Assembly: GCA_964652975.1 (NCBI GenBank)
Contig: CAZZCN010000016.1
Coordinates: 1-41,841, forward strand
DNA: 41,841 bases
Direction of reading: 5' to 3'
Source: CAZZCN01 sp964652975
GTDB taxonomy: Bacteria; Bacillota; Clostridia; Saccharofermentanales; UBA5734
Each line of letters opens with the position of its first letter. The stretch's first letter is position 1. The translations under genes were made by a program, and so were the position numbers. The notes under the pieces are model-generated. The model was not told the origin of the DNA. It was given only the letters and a program-made list of their open reading frames with translations, and made no database searches. Of the stretch, positions 1 through 8,345 are shown one piece after another.

Positions 1-293
1 TAGCCTAGGCGCTTCATAACAGGTATCAATGTTTGATACAATGCGAAAGCCCTTGCTATAAGGGCTTTTTGCACGTTTAGGGGGTAAAATAGAGGCGGGA
101 AATAGGCTCGAAAAATCAAGAAATTGCACCCTGAAAATTTTTTTATGCACCCCCCTCAAGCGAAATCCGACAAATCGTTGAATAGTATAGGAATAATTTT
201 TTTGTTTAAGATAAACGACATAATATGTAGACAATACAAGATATTTTACCCCTGTAAGAACGAAAAACAGACCAAAATTTCAAGATGACAATA
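1..293. ncRNA. Candidate structured RNA element, copy 1
   Basis: This copy matches 7989-8258. Visible pairings are GTATCAA (23-29) with TTGATAC (33-39), AAAGCCCTT (46-54) with AAGGGCTTT (60-68), and AGGGGG (79-84) with CCCCCT (151-156). A possible closing helix pairs TTC (13-15) and ACAG (19-22) with CTGT (252-255) and GAA (258-260). The second stem has a different sequence in the other copy but still pairs, which points to a folded RNA rather than plain repeat DNA. The tail 150-293 is nearly identical in both copies. I do not recognise the class; a DNA-level recombination site or MITE is the alternative. The window starts at the first matching base, so the element may extend further left. 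Confidence 0.5.
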
Positions 294-350
294 GTAGAAT
301 TATTTGGTAAGATTGTAGGCATAACAATTCATTTATGAGGTGCACAGAAT

Positions 351-1262
351 ATGATTGAATCAAATCCGCCTGAGAACCCTCGGAGCAAAGATCATAATGT
401 AATAAAAGCAATTGCTGGTTTTATAGCGGCGATTACTATTGTTGGCTACGTTGCTTTTAACAAGGAAGTAAATAATTTCGCGGGTAAAGTTTTAAATGGT
501 GAAAATCCTTTTCCGACTGCTGAGCCAACAAAAAATCCTGATGAATATATTATTCCGGAAGGGCTTGGGGTGGAAGATAAGCATGTTAGACAGAATGTAA
601 AAAAAATGATGAAGAATACATTTTCTTTTGGTTTATCTGAAATTGAAGTAAAAAAATATTTAAAAACCGGTGAAACTAAAGATTGCAAAAGCTTTGAAGT
701 GTTAAATGATGCAAATGATAAACCGGCTTTTGTAGTTGTTAAAAGCGGAAATAATGGATTTGATGAAGATAAATTAGTTTTTATTAAAAATGGAATTAAT
801 AGATTAAATGAATTAGAGCCAACAATGTTAAGAACTTTGGTTGATAAATTTGATTTAGGTTTTGTTAGTGTAGATATTAATAATCAAGATTTTTTTGGTA
901 CCAATAAAACATGGGCTGGAAGTTATTTACAACAGCCTTATGGTGGAGTAATACTTTACAATCAAAATTTTTTAATAAATGAAGGAGAAAAAGGAATTGA
1001 GTACTGTAATTTTGAGTGTCTAAAAACAGTTATCATGGAAAGTAGGGCTTTATATACATCAGATGTGAAATATCTTAAAAATAATGATTTTACAACAGCT
1101 CCTGATAGACTAAATGATAAAATTGGTATTGATAAAGCTTTGTTTTTTAAGAATTTATTAGATAGTTGGTATGCTGATAAAAAAATAACCTATTTCGAAT
1201 ATATAACTGGTAAAAACGGTTATAACACTGTCATCTCTTATTATAAAGATAAAGGAAACTAA
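351..1262 (+). CDS. Membrane-anchored protein of unknown function
   Basis: This 303-residue protein has a short polar N-terminus, one hydrophobic segment at about residues 18-37, and a long polar remainder. It is probably a single-pass protein with its bulk outside the cell. A GAGGTG ribosome binding site lies about 10 nt before the ATG. I recognise no domain. The middle part is rich in Asn, Lys and Asp, and the codons are AT-rich like the rest of the segment up to about 8 kb. It is the first gene after copy 1 of the ~270-nt element and is followed by two very small genes on the same strand. Function unknown; the reading frame itself is secure. Confidence 0.75.
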   Translation: MIESNPPENPRSKDHNVIKAIAGFIAAITIVGYVAFNKEVNNFAGKVLNGENPFPTAEPTKNPDEYIIPEGLGVEDKHVRQNVKKMMKNTFSFGLSEIEVKKYLKTGETKDCKSFEVLNDANDKPAFVVVKSGNNGFDEDKLVFIKNGINRLNELEPTMLRTLVDKFDLGFVSVDINNQDFFGTNKTWAGSYLQQPYGGVILYNQNFLINEGEKGIEYCNFECLKTVIMESRALYTSDVKYLKNNDFTTAPDRLNDKIGIDKALFFKNLLDSWYADKKITYFEYITGKNGYNTVISYYKDKGN

Positions 1263-1335
1263 TTATTGTTTGTTTTTTTGTAGTAGGTATATTGATAAAA
1301 AATTTTATGATCCATTATGCGAGGAGGGTGGTAAT

Positions 1336-1539
1336 ATGTCAAAATATTGTTTTAACTATGATTCTGGCGAATATGAGGACATTGATGAATCAGGTTACAG
1401 TAACACTCGTGGCGAATATGTTTATAATTGGGATGACAGTGAATATAAAAGGGAGCGCGAAGAAGAAAAGCGACGTGAAGAAGAGGAAGATAACCGACAA
1501 AAAGAAGAAGAACGACGACGAGAAGAAGACAACTGGTAA
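1336..1539 (+). CDS. Small highly charged protein, unknown function
   Basis: The start ATG at 1336 is chosen because a strong GAGGAGGGTGG ribosome binding site lies just upstream; an upstream in-frame start near 1270 has none. The 67-residue product begins with a Tyr/Asp/Glu-rich half and ends in a Lys/Arg/Glu-rich run that would form a single charged helix or coiled coil. Another open frame overlaps here but has no good start site. It probably shares a transcript with the 45-residue gene at 1572. No family recognised. Confidence 0.55.
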   Translation: MSKYCFNYDSGEYEDIDESGYSNTRGEYVYNWDDSEYKREREEEKRREEEEDNRQKEEERRREEDNW

Positions 1540-1571
1540 AACTATGATTACTAATTGAGGAGAAATAAGTA

Positions 1572-1709
1572 ATGGACGGACAACCCGACTTTATTATCAG
1601 TGATGAACAGTCAATGTTATTTGCACAAGCAATCGCAGGAGACATTGAGGAGTATGTTAAAAACCACCAAGCAGAATATGAGTTATTTCTCTTGAATGAA
1701 AAAGATTGA
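1572..1709 (+). CDS. 45-residue acidic protein, unknown function
   Basis: A small frame with a good GAGGAG ribosome binding site 8-9 nt before the ATG. The product has a regular, largely helical, acidic sequence, with central residues AIAGDIEEYVKNHQAEY. It follows the 67-residue gene by 32 nt, so the two are probably cotranscribed. Short acidic proteins of this look occur in clostridial mobile elements, but that is only an impression. No function can be assigned. Confidence 0.5.
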   Translation: MDGQPDFIISDEQSMLFAQAIAGDIEEYVKNHQAEYELFLLNEKD

Positions 1710-1789
1710 TGCGTTTCAGGGTGCGGGGATATGTTGAGTGTGCGGTGCTCTTGGAACGGAAACTGTCGTAATTCGAAGGAGAACCAAAA

Positions 1790-2206
1790 ATGAAAAAAGT
1801 AATTGCTGTTATATTATCAATAAGTTTTGTTATGCTATTTGGCTGCAGCAAAGCCGGTAAGATAAATAATGTTTCTGTTGATTATGGAAAATCAGTAATT
1901 TATTCTGAGCAAGACATTGATTCTGCTATTGATGTAATTAAAAAGAAATTTTCCTCATGGGAAGGCTGTGAACTTCATTCGATTACTTACTCGGGCGACG
2001 GTATTAGCAAAGATAGTATCGACTACTGCAACGAGTTAAAGGAAGGTGCCGGTTATGATGAAAGTATCGTTTTTAAATCATCGTTTCGTTCGCCGAAAAA
2101 CGGTGGAGGTGCTTGGGAACCAAATCAAGAATATTCTAATTGGAGTTGGTATTTAGCAAGAAAAGACAATGGGGAATGGAATTTACTTACGTGGGGGTAT
2201 GCATAG
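1790..2206 (+). CDS. Predicted small lipoprotein
   Basis: A 138-residue protein with a lipoprotein signal peptide: Lys-Lys, a hydrophobic core, and a lipobox ending LFGC with Cys19 as the lipidated residue. The mature part is about 120 residues and includes a Trp-rich C-terminal half with a GGGAWEPN motif and a closing WNLLTWGY stretch. The pattern resembles an uncharacterised clostridial lipoprotein family I cannot name. The ribosome binding site AAGGAG is well placed. It would be anchored to the outer face of the membrane. The preceding ~80 nt is more GC-rich than its surroundings and holds no convincing gene. Confidence 0.7.
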   Translation: MKKVIAVILSISFVMLFGCSKAGKINNVSVDYGKSVIYSEQDIDSAIDVIKKKFSSWEGCELHSITYSGDGISKDSIDYCNELKEGAGYDESIVFKSSFRSPKNGGGAWEPNQEYSNWSWYLARKDNGEWNLLTWGYA

Positions 2207-2343
2207 ATATCGATAATTTCAAAAATATCAATAATACGTATGATTTGATTTTAAGCCGGTAGAGGGAAGACTTACTACTGAACTGCTAAAACAGCAAATC
2301 CGTATAGCGTTACCTTGCTTATTAACAATTTAAGCAAAGGCCT

Positions 2344-2475
2344 ATGAGTAACTTATTAATAGTCGAAGCCGTAAAAATATATGAAACTAATCCACAGTTA
2401 CTTTCTATTATATTGCCGCATGACTTGGTCGAATACAGTAACTTAATATTCAATTTTTATGAAAGGAGAAAATAA
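2344..2475 (+). CDS. Possible 43-residue protein
   Basis: This is the only open frame in the otherwise gene-free stretch 2207-2520. It has a balanced amino-acid composition (LLIVEAVKIYETNPQLL near the start) but only a weak AAAGG three bases before the ATG. After its TAA the same frame stays open, without another start codon, up to the ATG at 2521. It may be a small gene or the remnant of a longer one. Confidence 0.25.
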   Translation: MSNLLIVEAVKIYETNPQLLSIILPHDLVEYSNLIFNFYERRK

Positions 2476-2520
2476 TACAACCACCGCCTAAATTGCGATG
2501 ATTTTATTATATATGATGAT

Positions 2521-3084
2521 ATGAAAATAAGATGTTCATTTTTCATCGGTATTTTGTTCATTTCTGTTGGCTTATTATGCGGATGCATTTCAAAAACGAC
2601 CGTAGACTTTGCGGATTCGGGTGATGAATTGTCAACGAACAACGAAAACACAGCATCGATTTCAGAAAGTGTGTTGGAATCATCAGATCAAATGTTGCCC
2701 TCACGTAATGTCTCATCCGCCTCATCATCAATTCGGCCGGGTTCTGTACAGGACACGAAATTGAGATTTGTTAGTGTAACAGAGAATATTGAGATCGCAG
2801 TCGGAGAACAAAGAACAATTAGCGCTTATATAATGCCACCCAACGTAAGGCATAGAACACATGTCAAAATAACCGTAGATGTTTCCGGTATTATTGAGTA
2901 TGATTCCTCTGAATATAAAGGTGCTATTATGGAAATAAAAGGAATATCTGTTGGTGAATGTACAGTGACATTTAAGGGACCGAGAGAAGATATGATTGCA
3001 AAATCAAAAATTATTGTTAAAAATTCGAAAAATAATTCATCGCCTAAAATATCCGTGCCCCAAAAACCATCGCAGGCTAAGTAG
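2521..3084 (+). CDS. Predicted lipoprotein with bacterial Ig-like domain
   Basis: A 187-residue protein with a lipoprotein signal (hydrophobic residues 7-19, lipobox LLCGC, Cys22). A Ser/Asn/Glu-rich linker (about 28-75) leads to one all-beta domain at about 80-170, whose pattern (VGEQRTISAYIMPPN, then GISVGECTVTFKG) resembles Big_2-type Ig-like domains. It ends in a Lys/Pro/Ser tail. It is probably surface anchored with a cell-wall or adhesion-related role. The start is unusual: no Shine-Dalgarno sequence precedes ATG 2521, the nearest good one (GAAAGGAG, 2460-2467) is over 50 nt away, and no other in-frame start codon follows the TAA at 2473. Confidence 0.65.
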   Translation: MKIRCSFFIGILFISVGLLCGCISKTTVDFADSGDELSTNNENTASISESVLESSDQMLPSRNVSSASSSIRPGSVQDTKLRFVSVTENIEIAVGEQRTISAYIMPPNVRHRTHVKITVDVSGIIEYDSSEYKGAIMEIKGISVGECTVTFKGPREDMIAKSKIIVKNSKNNSSPKISVPQKPSQAK

Positions 3085-3173
3085 AGTTTGCCAATAAATA
3101 AGCATTTTTGTTTCATAACCTTACGCAATACAAAATAATGATAAGGATTTTCTCATTTTTTAGTTATGAATAT

Positions 3174-3205
3174 AAAGCAATAGGTGAAATGTCCATTATT
3201 GCTTT
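3174..3205 (+). terminator. Rho-independent terminator-like hairpin
   Basis: AAAGCAATA pairs perfectly with TATTGCTTT around a 14-nt loop and ends in a short T run. It lies about 90 nt downstream of the lipoprotein stop at 3084. Confidence 0.5.
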
Positions 3206-3246
3206 TATACATTGTCCTTGTTATCTTTTTTGAAAAGGAGAATACC

Positions 3247-3612
3247 ATGAAAAGAAAATATCCTATATCCTTTTTTATCGGTGGCTTACTGATAAATCTT
3301 GCGAAATATATATTCATTGGCTTGGCAGGTGTCATATTTCTGATTATTGGATTTTTTGGAGTAAATATATGTAAAATAATTGGAATGGTTATTTTAGTTG
3401 GATATTCACTTTTATGTATAATAGAACAAATTGCGATCAGTATTGGAAGTTTAAAAGAAAGTAGCGATCCAGAATTAAATAAATTTTTAGACAACGCCTT
3501 TGGCGTACAAGATCAGGACGAAGCGACTCGTTCTAGCAGCCAAAGAATCATTGATTGGGTAGAAGAGAAGATTAAATCTCAAAATGATGATGAGAATAAA
3601 GGTGATAGCTGA
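3247..3612 (+). CDS. Small integral membrane protein
   Basis: The ATG at 3247 is preferred because AAAAGGAG lies 7 nt upstream; an in-frame ATG at 3184 sits inside the preceding hairpin and lacks a ribosome binding site. The 121-residue product has a short basic N-terminus, two or three hydrophobic segments spanning about residues 8-65, and a polar acidic cytoplasmic-type tail ending NDDENKGDS. No family recognised. It precedes the two-component genes by over 200 nt, so a shared transcript is uncertain. Confidence 0.6.
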   Translation: MKRKYPISFFIGGLLINLAKYIFIGLAGVIFLIIGFFGVNICKIIGMVILVGYSLLCIIEQIAISIGSLKESSDPELNKFLDNAFGVQDQDEATRSSSQRIIDWVEEKIKSQNDDENKGDS

Positions 3613-3774
3613 ATGGTTAATACACTAGTTTCTACTTCCCAAGAAGATCCAATCTCTTAGGCAGTGAGAGCATGCCACTATTATCAGTTATGATTGTTTA
3701 AATAAAAATTGATTCTTAAGAATTTTGTAAGGAATTTGACAAGTGAAATATCAGTTAAGTAGTTTATAATAGTA

Positions 3775-3850
3775 AATAAAATCATGATTGAACAAAGAAC
3801 GCTGAAAGGAGCGTATGATTTAGTTGTTGACTATATCATACACAATTTAC
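3775..3850 (+). promoter_or_regulatory. Leader with SD-hairpin-start architecture (copy A)
   Basis: AAAGGAG (3805-3811) is followed after one base by a hairpin. GTATGAT (3813-3819) pairs with ATCATAC (3835-3841), then a T-T mismatch, then TAGT pairs with ACTA around loop TGTTG. ATG 3851 begins 9 nt later. In linear form the SD-to-ATG distance is 39 nt, too far for normal initiation; with the hairpin folded it is about 10 nt. The stretch AATAAAATCAT (3775-3785) and TGAAAGGAGCGTATGATTTAG recur before dinD. An alternative stem, AAATCAT with ATGATTT, would put the SD in a loop. Confidence 0.55.
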
Positions 3851-4561
3851 ATGGCTGAACCTTTAATACCGAGCATTCTCGTGGTAGACGACGACAAGGA
3901 TATCGTTACCGCCATTTGCAAGTTACTGGAAATGGAAGGCTTTAATGTAATCAAGGCATATAACGGATTTGAAGCACTGGACTGCATTTTAAATAACTCA
4001 GTGCATTTGATTTTGATTGATGTAATGATGCCAAAATTGGACGGACTTTCCGCAATGATTCAAATCAGGCAAACCCAAAATATCCCGATAATCGTTTTGT
4101 CTGCAAAATCTCAAGAAAGCGATAAAATTCTTGGCTTGTCCATGGGTGCCGACGATTATATTACCAAACCATATAACCCCAACGAATTGATCGCCAGGGT
4201 CAGGTCCAATCTTCGACGCTACCTCCATCTCGGGGACGTGAGTGGAATCTCAAGGGGAAATACCATCACCATTGGAGCGCTGACGCTTGACACCACATCC
4301 AGACAACTTTATGTCGACAACGATCCGGTTAAACTGACTGCAACAGAGTTAAAGATTGTAGAGCTTTTGATGTGTAATGCTGGCAGAATCTTTTCAGCGG
4401 ATGAAATCTACAACAAGGTCTGGAACGAGGAAGCTTATGCGGTAGAAAACACGGTTATGGTCCATATCCGCCGTATTCGTGAAAAAATCGAAATCATTCC
4501 GAAAGAACCCCGCTATTTGAAAGTTGTCTGGGGAATAGGCTACAAAATAGAAAAAGCATAA
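3851..4561 (+). CDS. OmpR/PhoB-family response regulator, VanR-like
   Basis: Two-domain response regulator of 236 residues. The receiver domain (about 8-120) has the acidic pocket DDD at 13-15, the phosphoacceptor Asp57 in LILIDVMMPK, and the conserved Lys in DDYITKPYNP. A winged-helix DNA-binding domain occupies about 140-235, ending VVWGIGYKIEKA as in VanR-type regulators. It would receive phosphate from the adjacent sensor kinase and control transcription. An in-frame TTG at 3824 falls inside the leader hairpin, so ATG 3851 is preferred. The kinase starts 29 nt downstream, so the genes form an operon. Target genes cannot be read from the sequence. Confidence 0.9.
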   Translation: MAEPLIPSILVVDDDKDIVTAICKLLEMEGFNVIKAYNGFEALDCILNNSVHLILIDVMMPKLDGLSAMIQIRQTQNIPIIVLSAKSQESDKILGLSMGADDYITKPYNPNELIARVRSNLRRYLHLGDVSGISRGNTITIGALTLDTTSRQLYVDNDPVKLTATELKIVELLMCNAGRIFSADEIYNKVWNEEAYAVENTVMVHIRRIREKIEIIPKEPRYLKVVWGIGYKIEKA

Positions 4562-4589
4562 TATACAAAAACTCTTTGGGAGGACTACA

Positions 4590-6712
4590 ATGAAAATATT
4601 ATATAGCCGATACTGTAAAGCACTCACCTTCTTATTATTGATCGCTTGCATCACAATAATTGTTGCTATGGGAATGAACATTGCAAAGGAAAACCTGTCC
4701 AATATAAATTCTATTGAAAATCCGGATTTCAAAATAACAGCCGAATACCGGCAGCAGATGAGGAATTTATACAGCAAACTAAGTGTCATTGCAGATTTCT
4801 ATCTGGTAAACAGAAAAGAGGATGGCACTACAGAATTAAGTTCTGAATTGAGTTCCTTTCAAAAAGAAGAATTGCAGAGGCTCGATATTCTGGATCAAAA
4901 CAAGAAAATCCGAATCTTATCAGAAAATTTTATTTACTATATTTCTGATGGGGAAAAATATTTTTCGAACAGCGCTGTTCAACCGATGACAAAAGAATAT
5001 CTGGAAGGAAATTTTGATACCTATTATTACCGGATTAAAAATAACATATTTGCATCCGATGGAGATAATATAGAAATTTTGAACAACCAAAATTCCCCAT
5101 TGTATGACAGGCTGCTTATAGGACAATACAATCAGGAAAATAACATCCAACGTACGATATATCTGGCTCCAAAGAATGAATACATGCGTCAAAACCAAGA
5201 ACAGATCGTAAAAGCAGTGTCACTGGTAAAAAACACAATATTGTATTTGATTCCACTTTTTGTATTTGCATTCCTTCTTATCATTCTGCAAATCATCATT
5301 ACAGGAAAACTGATAAAAAGAGTTCTTCCGATGAAACGAACGGCAAAAATTCACAAAAAGGCCGTATTTACATCGAAGTAGTTGTATTGGAGATGCTGGC
5401 CTGCTTTCTCCTGGGATTTCTTCTGATAGCATATTATAGTATATTCAAGACTATGTTGGGATGGCTTACCCAAAATAATTTCCGCCTCTTCCAAATCATT
5501 TTCAGCCTTTCCTTATCCCTTCTTGCGGGTTTGATGTTTTTAGGGTTCTTGTATCTTATCCGAAGGTTGAAACAAAGAAATCTTATCCGAAGCAGCATCG
5601 CCTATTGTGTTTTAAAAGCATTCAGCCAGATAACTGTAAAATTCTGGCGGAACTATATCCTAATGGATTCTTATAAAAATCACACTATTGCAAAACGGTT
5701 GTTTATGCGACAGGTCGCATTTTTCTCATTGATGGGATTGGGTTTGTTTTTCACATTCGTATTAATTGTAACTGCTACGCCTTTTTTAGGACTGTTGTGG
5801 TTGATTCTTCTTTGCATTATGGTTTTTCTGTATATATATCAGTGTAATCAGGACTATAAGGAAATATCGATTTTGTGTGAACATATCAGTCAATTGTACA
5901 AAGGAAACAATGATTATAATTCTGTGGTATCATTTAATTCACCAGTAGCCGAGCCAGCAATGCAATTGAATAATATCAGCTGCGGTGTCAAAAAAAGTGT
6001 TGATCAACAAGTGAAAGCTGAACGTACCAAAATCGATTTGGTTACCAATGTGTCTCATGATTTAAAAACACCCCTCACCTCCATTATTGGTTACATTGAT
6101 CTGCTGTCTAAGCAAGATCTAAATCCAGAAGCATTGGATTATGTCAAAATATTGGAAATAAAAGCGGACCGATTAAAGAAGATTGTTTCCGATTTGTTTC
6201 AACTAGCAAAAATCACAAGTGGAAACACAGAACTGAAATTAGAAGAACTTGACTGTGTTGTATTGATCAAACAAGTTGTTGCTGATATGGAGGATGCGGT
6301 TCTGGCATCGAATAAAACTATTAAAATGACTTTTGAACAAGAGAACGCTCCAATCTTTGCAGATGGCAAAAAGCTTTATCGTGTTTTTCAAAATCTTTTA
6401 GATAACACATTGAAATATTCTTTAGACGGTACCAGGATTTTTGTTGATCTAAAAAGAATCGGGGACGAGGTTGTGACAACTATCAAAAACACAGCGTCTT
6501 ACGAATTGGACTTTGATGAACAAGAAATTCAAGAACGTTTCACAAGAGGCGACAAATCGCGTACTGGCGATGGAAACGGACTAGGACTATCAATAGCTAA
6601 GGGATTCACTAACGCTTGCGGCGGACATCTGGAAGTGGATATCGATGGTGATCTGTTCAAAGTATCAGTTTCATTCCCTATTAAATCACATGGTGAAATG
6701 GCTGACTTTTAA
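4590..6712 (+). pseudogene. Sensor histidine kinase, VanS-like, split by a frameshift
   Basis: Two frames make one kinase. The first (4590-5381) gives an N-terminal membrane helix, an extracellular region and a second helix. The second (conventional start TTG 5387, but open upstream) gives further membrane helices, a HisKA motif with phosphoacceptor His in VSHDLKTPL (His codon at 6056), and an HATPase_c domain with N box (FQNLLDNTLKYS) and G box (GDGNGLGLSIAKG). Adding one base at the A5 run 5315-5319 joins them into about 707 residues, the size expected for this multi-helix type. Either the gene is inactivated, it is phase-variable, or this is a sequencing error. The cognate response regulator is just upstream. 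Confidence 0.8.
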
Positions 6713-6859
6713 TTGAATAAAGGCATTACAACCAATGAATCAATCCAGTATTTTTACAGCTCCATTGTCATGGAAATCAAACAATATTGTTCTTATGTTT
6801 CCACTAGGATCGCAAGCCTGAGCAAACAGAAGCTCATAATAAAATTTTGTAGGGTAAGC

Positions 6860-7825
6860 TTAATTTACTTTATCCCGCTTGGCACTGTACCGAGAAGATT
6901 TTCTGGCAATGCCATTATCACCATCAGTAATATTACTGCGTCTTGATTTTTCTTCTTGAACTTTCTCGAACTGTTCTTTTGATATTATTGCCGGATTGAT
7001 GTTCGCTGATAAATATTTGTTTTTTTCACCAGTATTGGTTATTCGTTTTGGCTTTGGGAAACCGCTACTAAAAGTTTTAAAGACTATAACATCGCCGGTA
7101 TACTTTTCGTTACTAAGCATTGTTTCTATGGACCTTTTACACCACGTATCTTTTCCTGACGGTGATTTTACACCTTGCTTTCCAATTTCCCGGACGATGC
7201 CGATAATACTAAGTCCTTGCAGGTACATATCATAAACGGATCTGACGATTTTTGCTTCATCTTCATTTATTTGAAGATTACCATCCTCCGCCTGATAATA
7301 TCCATAGCACTTTCTTCGATATAGTTGAGATTCGCCTTTTTCAACTTTCCGGGTTATACCCCAGCGTATATTTATACTTTTGTTAGAGCTTTCCTCTTGA
7401 GCGGCGGCTTCAATCATAGTAAGAACCATCGTATTTTTGCCATCTGCAGTGTGGATATCTTCATTTTCAAAATATATGTCAACATTTAAATCTCTTAACT
7501 TGTTAATGGCATCTAGGGTAACAGCGGTATTTCTGCCAAACCTGCTAATGCTCTTTACAACAATAATGTCAAACTTTCCGTCTTGGCAATCTTGCATCAT
7601 CCTTTGGAACTCAAGGCGATCTGATATATCACCTCCGGACTTAATGTCAATATATATATCCATAAGATACCAATCAACTTTACGGGCAACCAGACTTGTC
7701 AGATATGAAATCTGATTCGTCAGACTCTTTAGCTGCTCCGGACTATTTGTGCTGATGCGGCAGTAAATTGCAACACGTTTTGAAAATCTGATCAGTGGCG
7801 GAATTACCTTTACTTTTCTTTCCAT
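6860..7825 (-). CDS. Serine recombinase, apparently C-terminally truncated
   Basis: The 321-residue product has an N-terminal resolvase domain (about 17-160) with the nucleophile Ser25 in YCRIST and the later motif SISRFGRN. It is followed by a Recombinase domain (about 170-295) including YGYYQ and TWCKRSIETMLSNEKYTGD. Large serine recombinases usually continue with a zinc ribbon and coiled coil; here the frame stops at RYSAKRDKVN, just where that region should begin, and I find no Cys-rich continuation in 6713-6859. Such proteins integrate or excise mobile DNA. The start is supported by GGAGG 9 nt upstream. It may be a decayed integrase or a short variant. Confidence 0.85.
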   Translation of the reverse strand: MERKVKVIPPLIRFSKRVAIYCRISTNSPEQLKSLTNQISYLTSLVARKVDWYLMDIYIDIKSGGDISDRLEFQRMMQDCQDGKFDIIVVKSISRFGRNTAVTLDAINKLRDLNVDIYFENEDIHTADGKNTMVLTMIEAAAQEESSNKSINIRWGITRKVEKGESQLYRRKCYGYYQAEDGNLQINEDEAKIVRSVYDMYLQGLSIIGIVREIGKQGVKSPSGKDTWCKRSIETMLSNEKYTGDVIVFKTFSSGFPKPKRITNTGEKNKYLSANINPAIISKEQFEKVQEEKSRRSNITDGDNGIARKSSRYSAKRDKVN

Positions 7826-7877
7826 ACTATAAACCTCCGTGTGTTTCGAAATATTTTGCTTATTTCTAGTGATTTAT

Positions 7878-7996
7878 GTATTAGCCTAATCAAAATTGAG
7901 TGCTTAACTTGATTTTATTGGTTTTTATTATGCACATAAACACACTGGAATACAAGCGTTTGAGATGATTTGTGTTAAAGTTTGGTATTAGCCTAA
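7878..7996. repeat. 12-bp direct repeat beside the recombinase gene
   Basis: GTATTAGCCTAA occurs at 7878-7889 and again at 7985-7996, the second overlapping the start of the ~270-nt element copy 2. The copies are 107 bp apart, directly upstream of the recombinase gene. Similarity ends with the 12 bp. This is a possible attachment-site core or duplication footprint; window position 1 begins with the related TAGCCTAGG. Confidence 0.4.
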
Positions 7997-8258
7997 GCGG
8001 TTCATAACAGGTATCAATGTTTGATACAATGCAAAAAGCTCTTCATAGAAGAGCTTTTTGTGCGTTTAGGGGGAAAAGGACTTCCGCAAGGGATTCAAAG
8101 GAAGTCCTGTGCACCCCCCCTCAAGCAAAATCCGACAAATCGTTGAATAGTTTAGGAATAATTTATTTGTTTAAGAAAAGCGACATAAATTGTAGTTTGT
8201 ACAAGATATTTTACCCCTGTAAGAACGGAAATCAGACCAAAATTTCAAGATGACAATA
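7989..8258. ncRNA. Candidate structured RNA element, copy 2
   Basis: Homologous to 1-293. Pairings are GTATCAA (8011-8017) with TTGATAC (8021-8027), the 12-bp stem CAAAAAGCTCTT (8032-8043) with AAGAGCTTTTTG (8049-8060), AGGGGG (8068-8073) with CCCCCT (8116-8121), and nested inside it GGACTTCC (8078-8085) with GGAAGTCC (8100-8107). GTTC (8000-8003) and ACAG (8007-8010) can pair with CTGT (8217-8220) and GAAC (8223-8226) to close the fold. Relative to copy 1 the second stem has changed on both sides and remains paired. Class unknown. Confidence 0.5.
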
Positions 8259-8345
8259 CGCCTGCCAAGCGAATTAAAAAAGACGATTGGGAACGTTGAA
8301 AATATGATAAGAACTTGCGTGGGCAAACTCAAATTATATCAATAA
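8250..8345 (+). CDS. Possible 31-residue ribbon-helix-helix-like fragment
   Basis: The frame starting at ATG 8250, at the very end of the ~270-nt element, begins MTIRLPSELKKTIGNVENM. This resembles the strand and first helix of ribbon-helix-helix antitoxins. It stops after 31 residues, directly at a terminator hairpin, and has no clear ribosome binding site. A gene remnant or a chance match are both possible. Confidence 0.2.
   Translation: MTIRLPSELKKTIGNVENMIRTCVGKLKLYQ

Noticed and set aside
3737..3771. TTGACA...TATAAT promoter before the response regulator
   Set aside because: The two hexamers are good but separated by about 23 bp, outside the functional range.
3805..3822. Two-codon upstream frame (ATG ATT TAG) after the SD, in leader copies A and B
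   Set aside because: The SD-to-ATG spacing is only 3 nt and the ATG is buried in the hairpin stem; the SD-hairpin-start explanation fits better, and copy C lacks the frame.
5310..5325. Programmed -1 frameshift in the kinase gene
   Set aside because: The local ATA AAA AGA is not a standard slippery heptamer and no clear stimulatory structure follows; a simple one-base loss is more likely.
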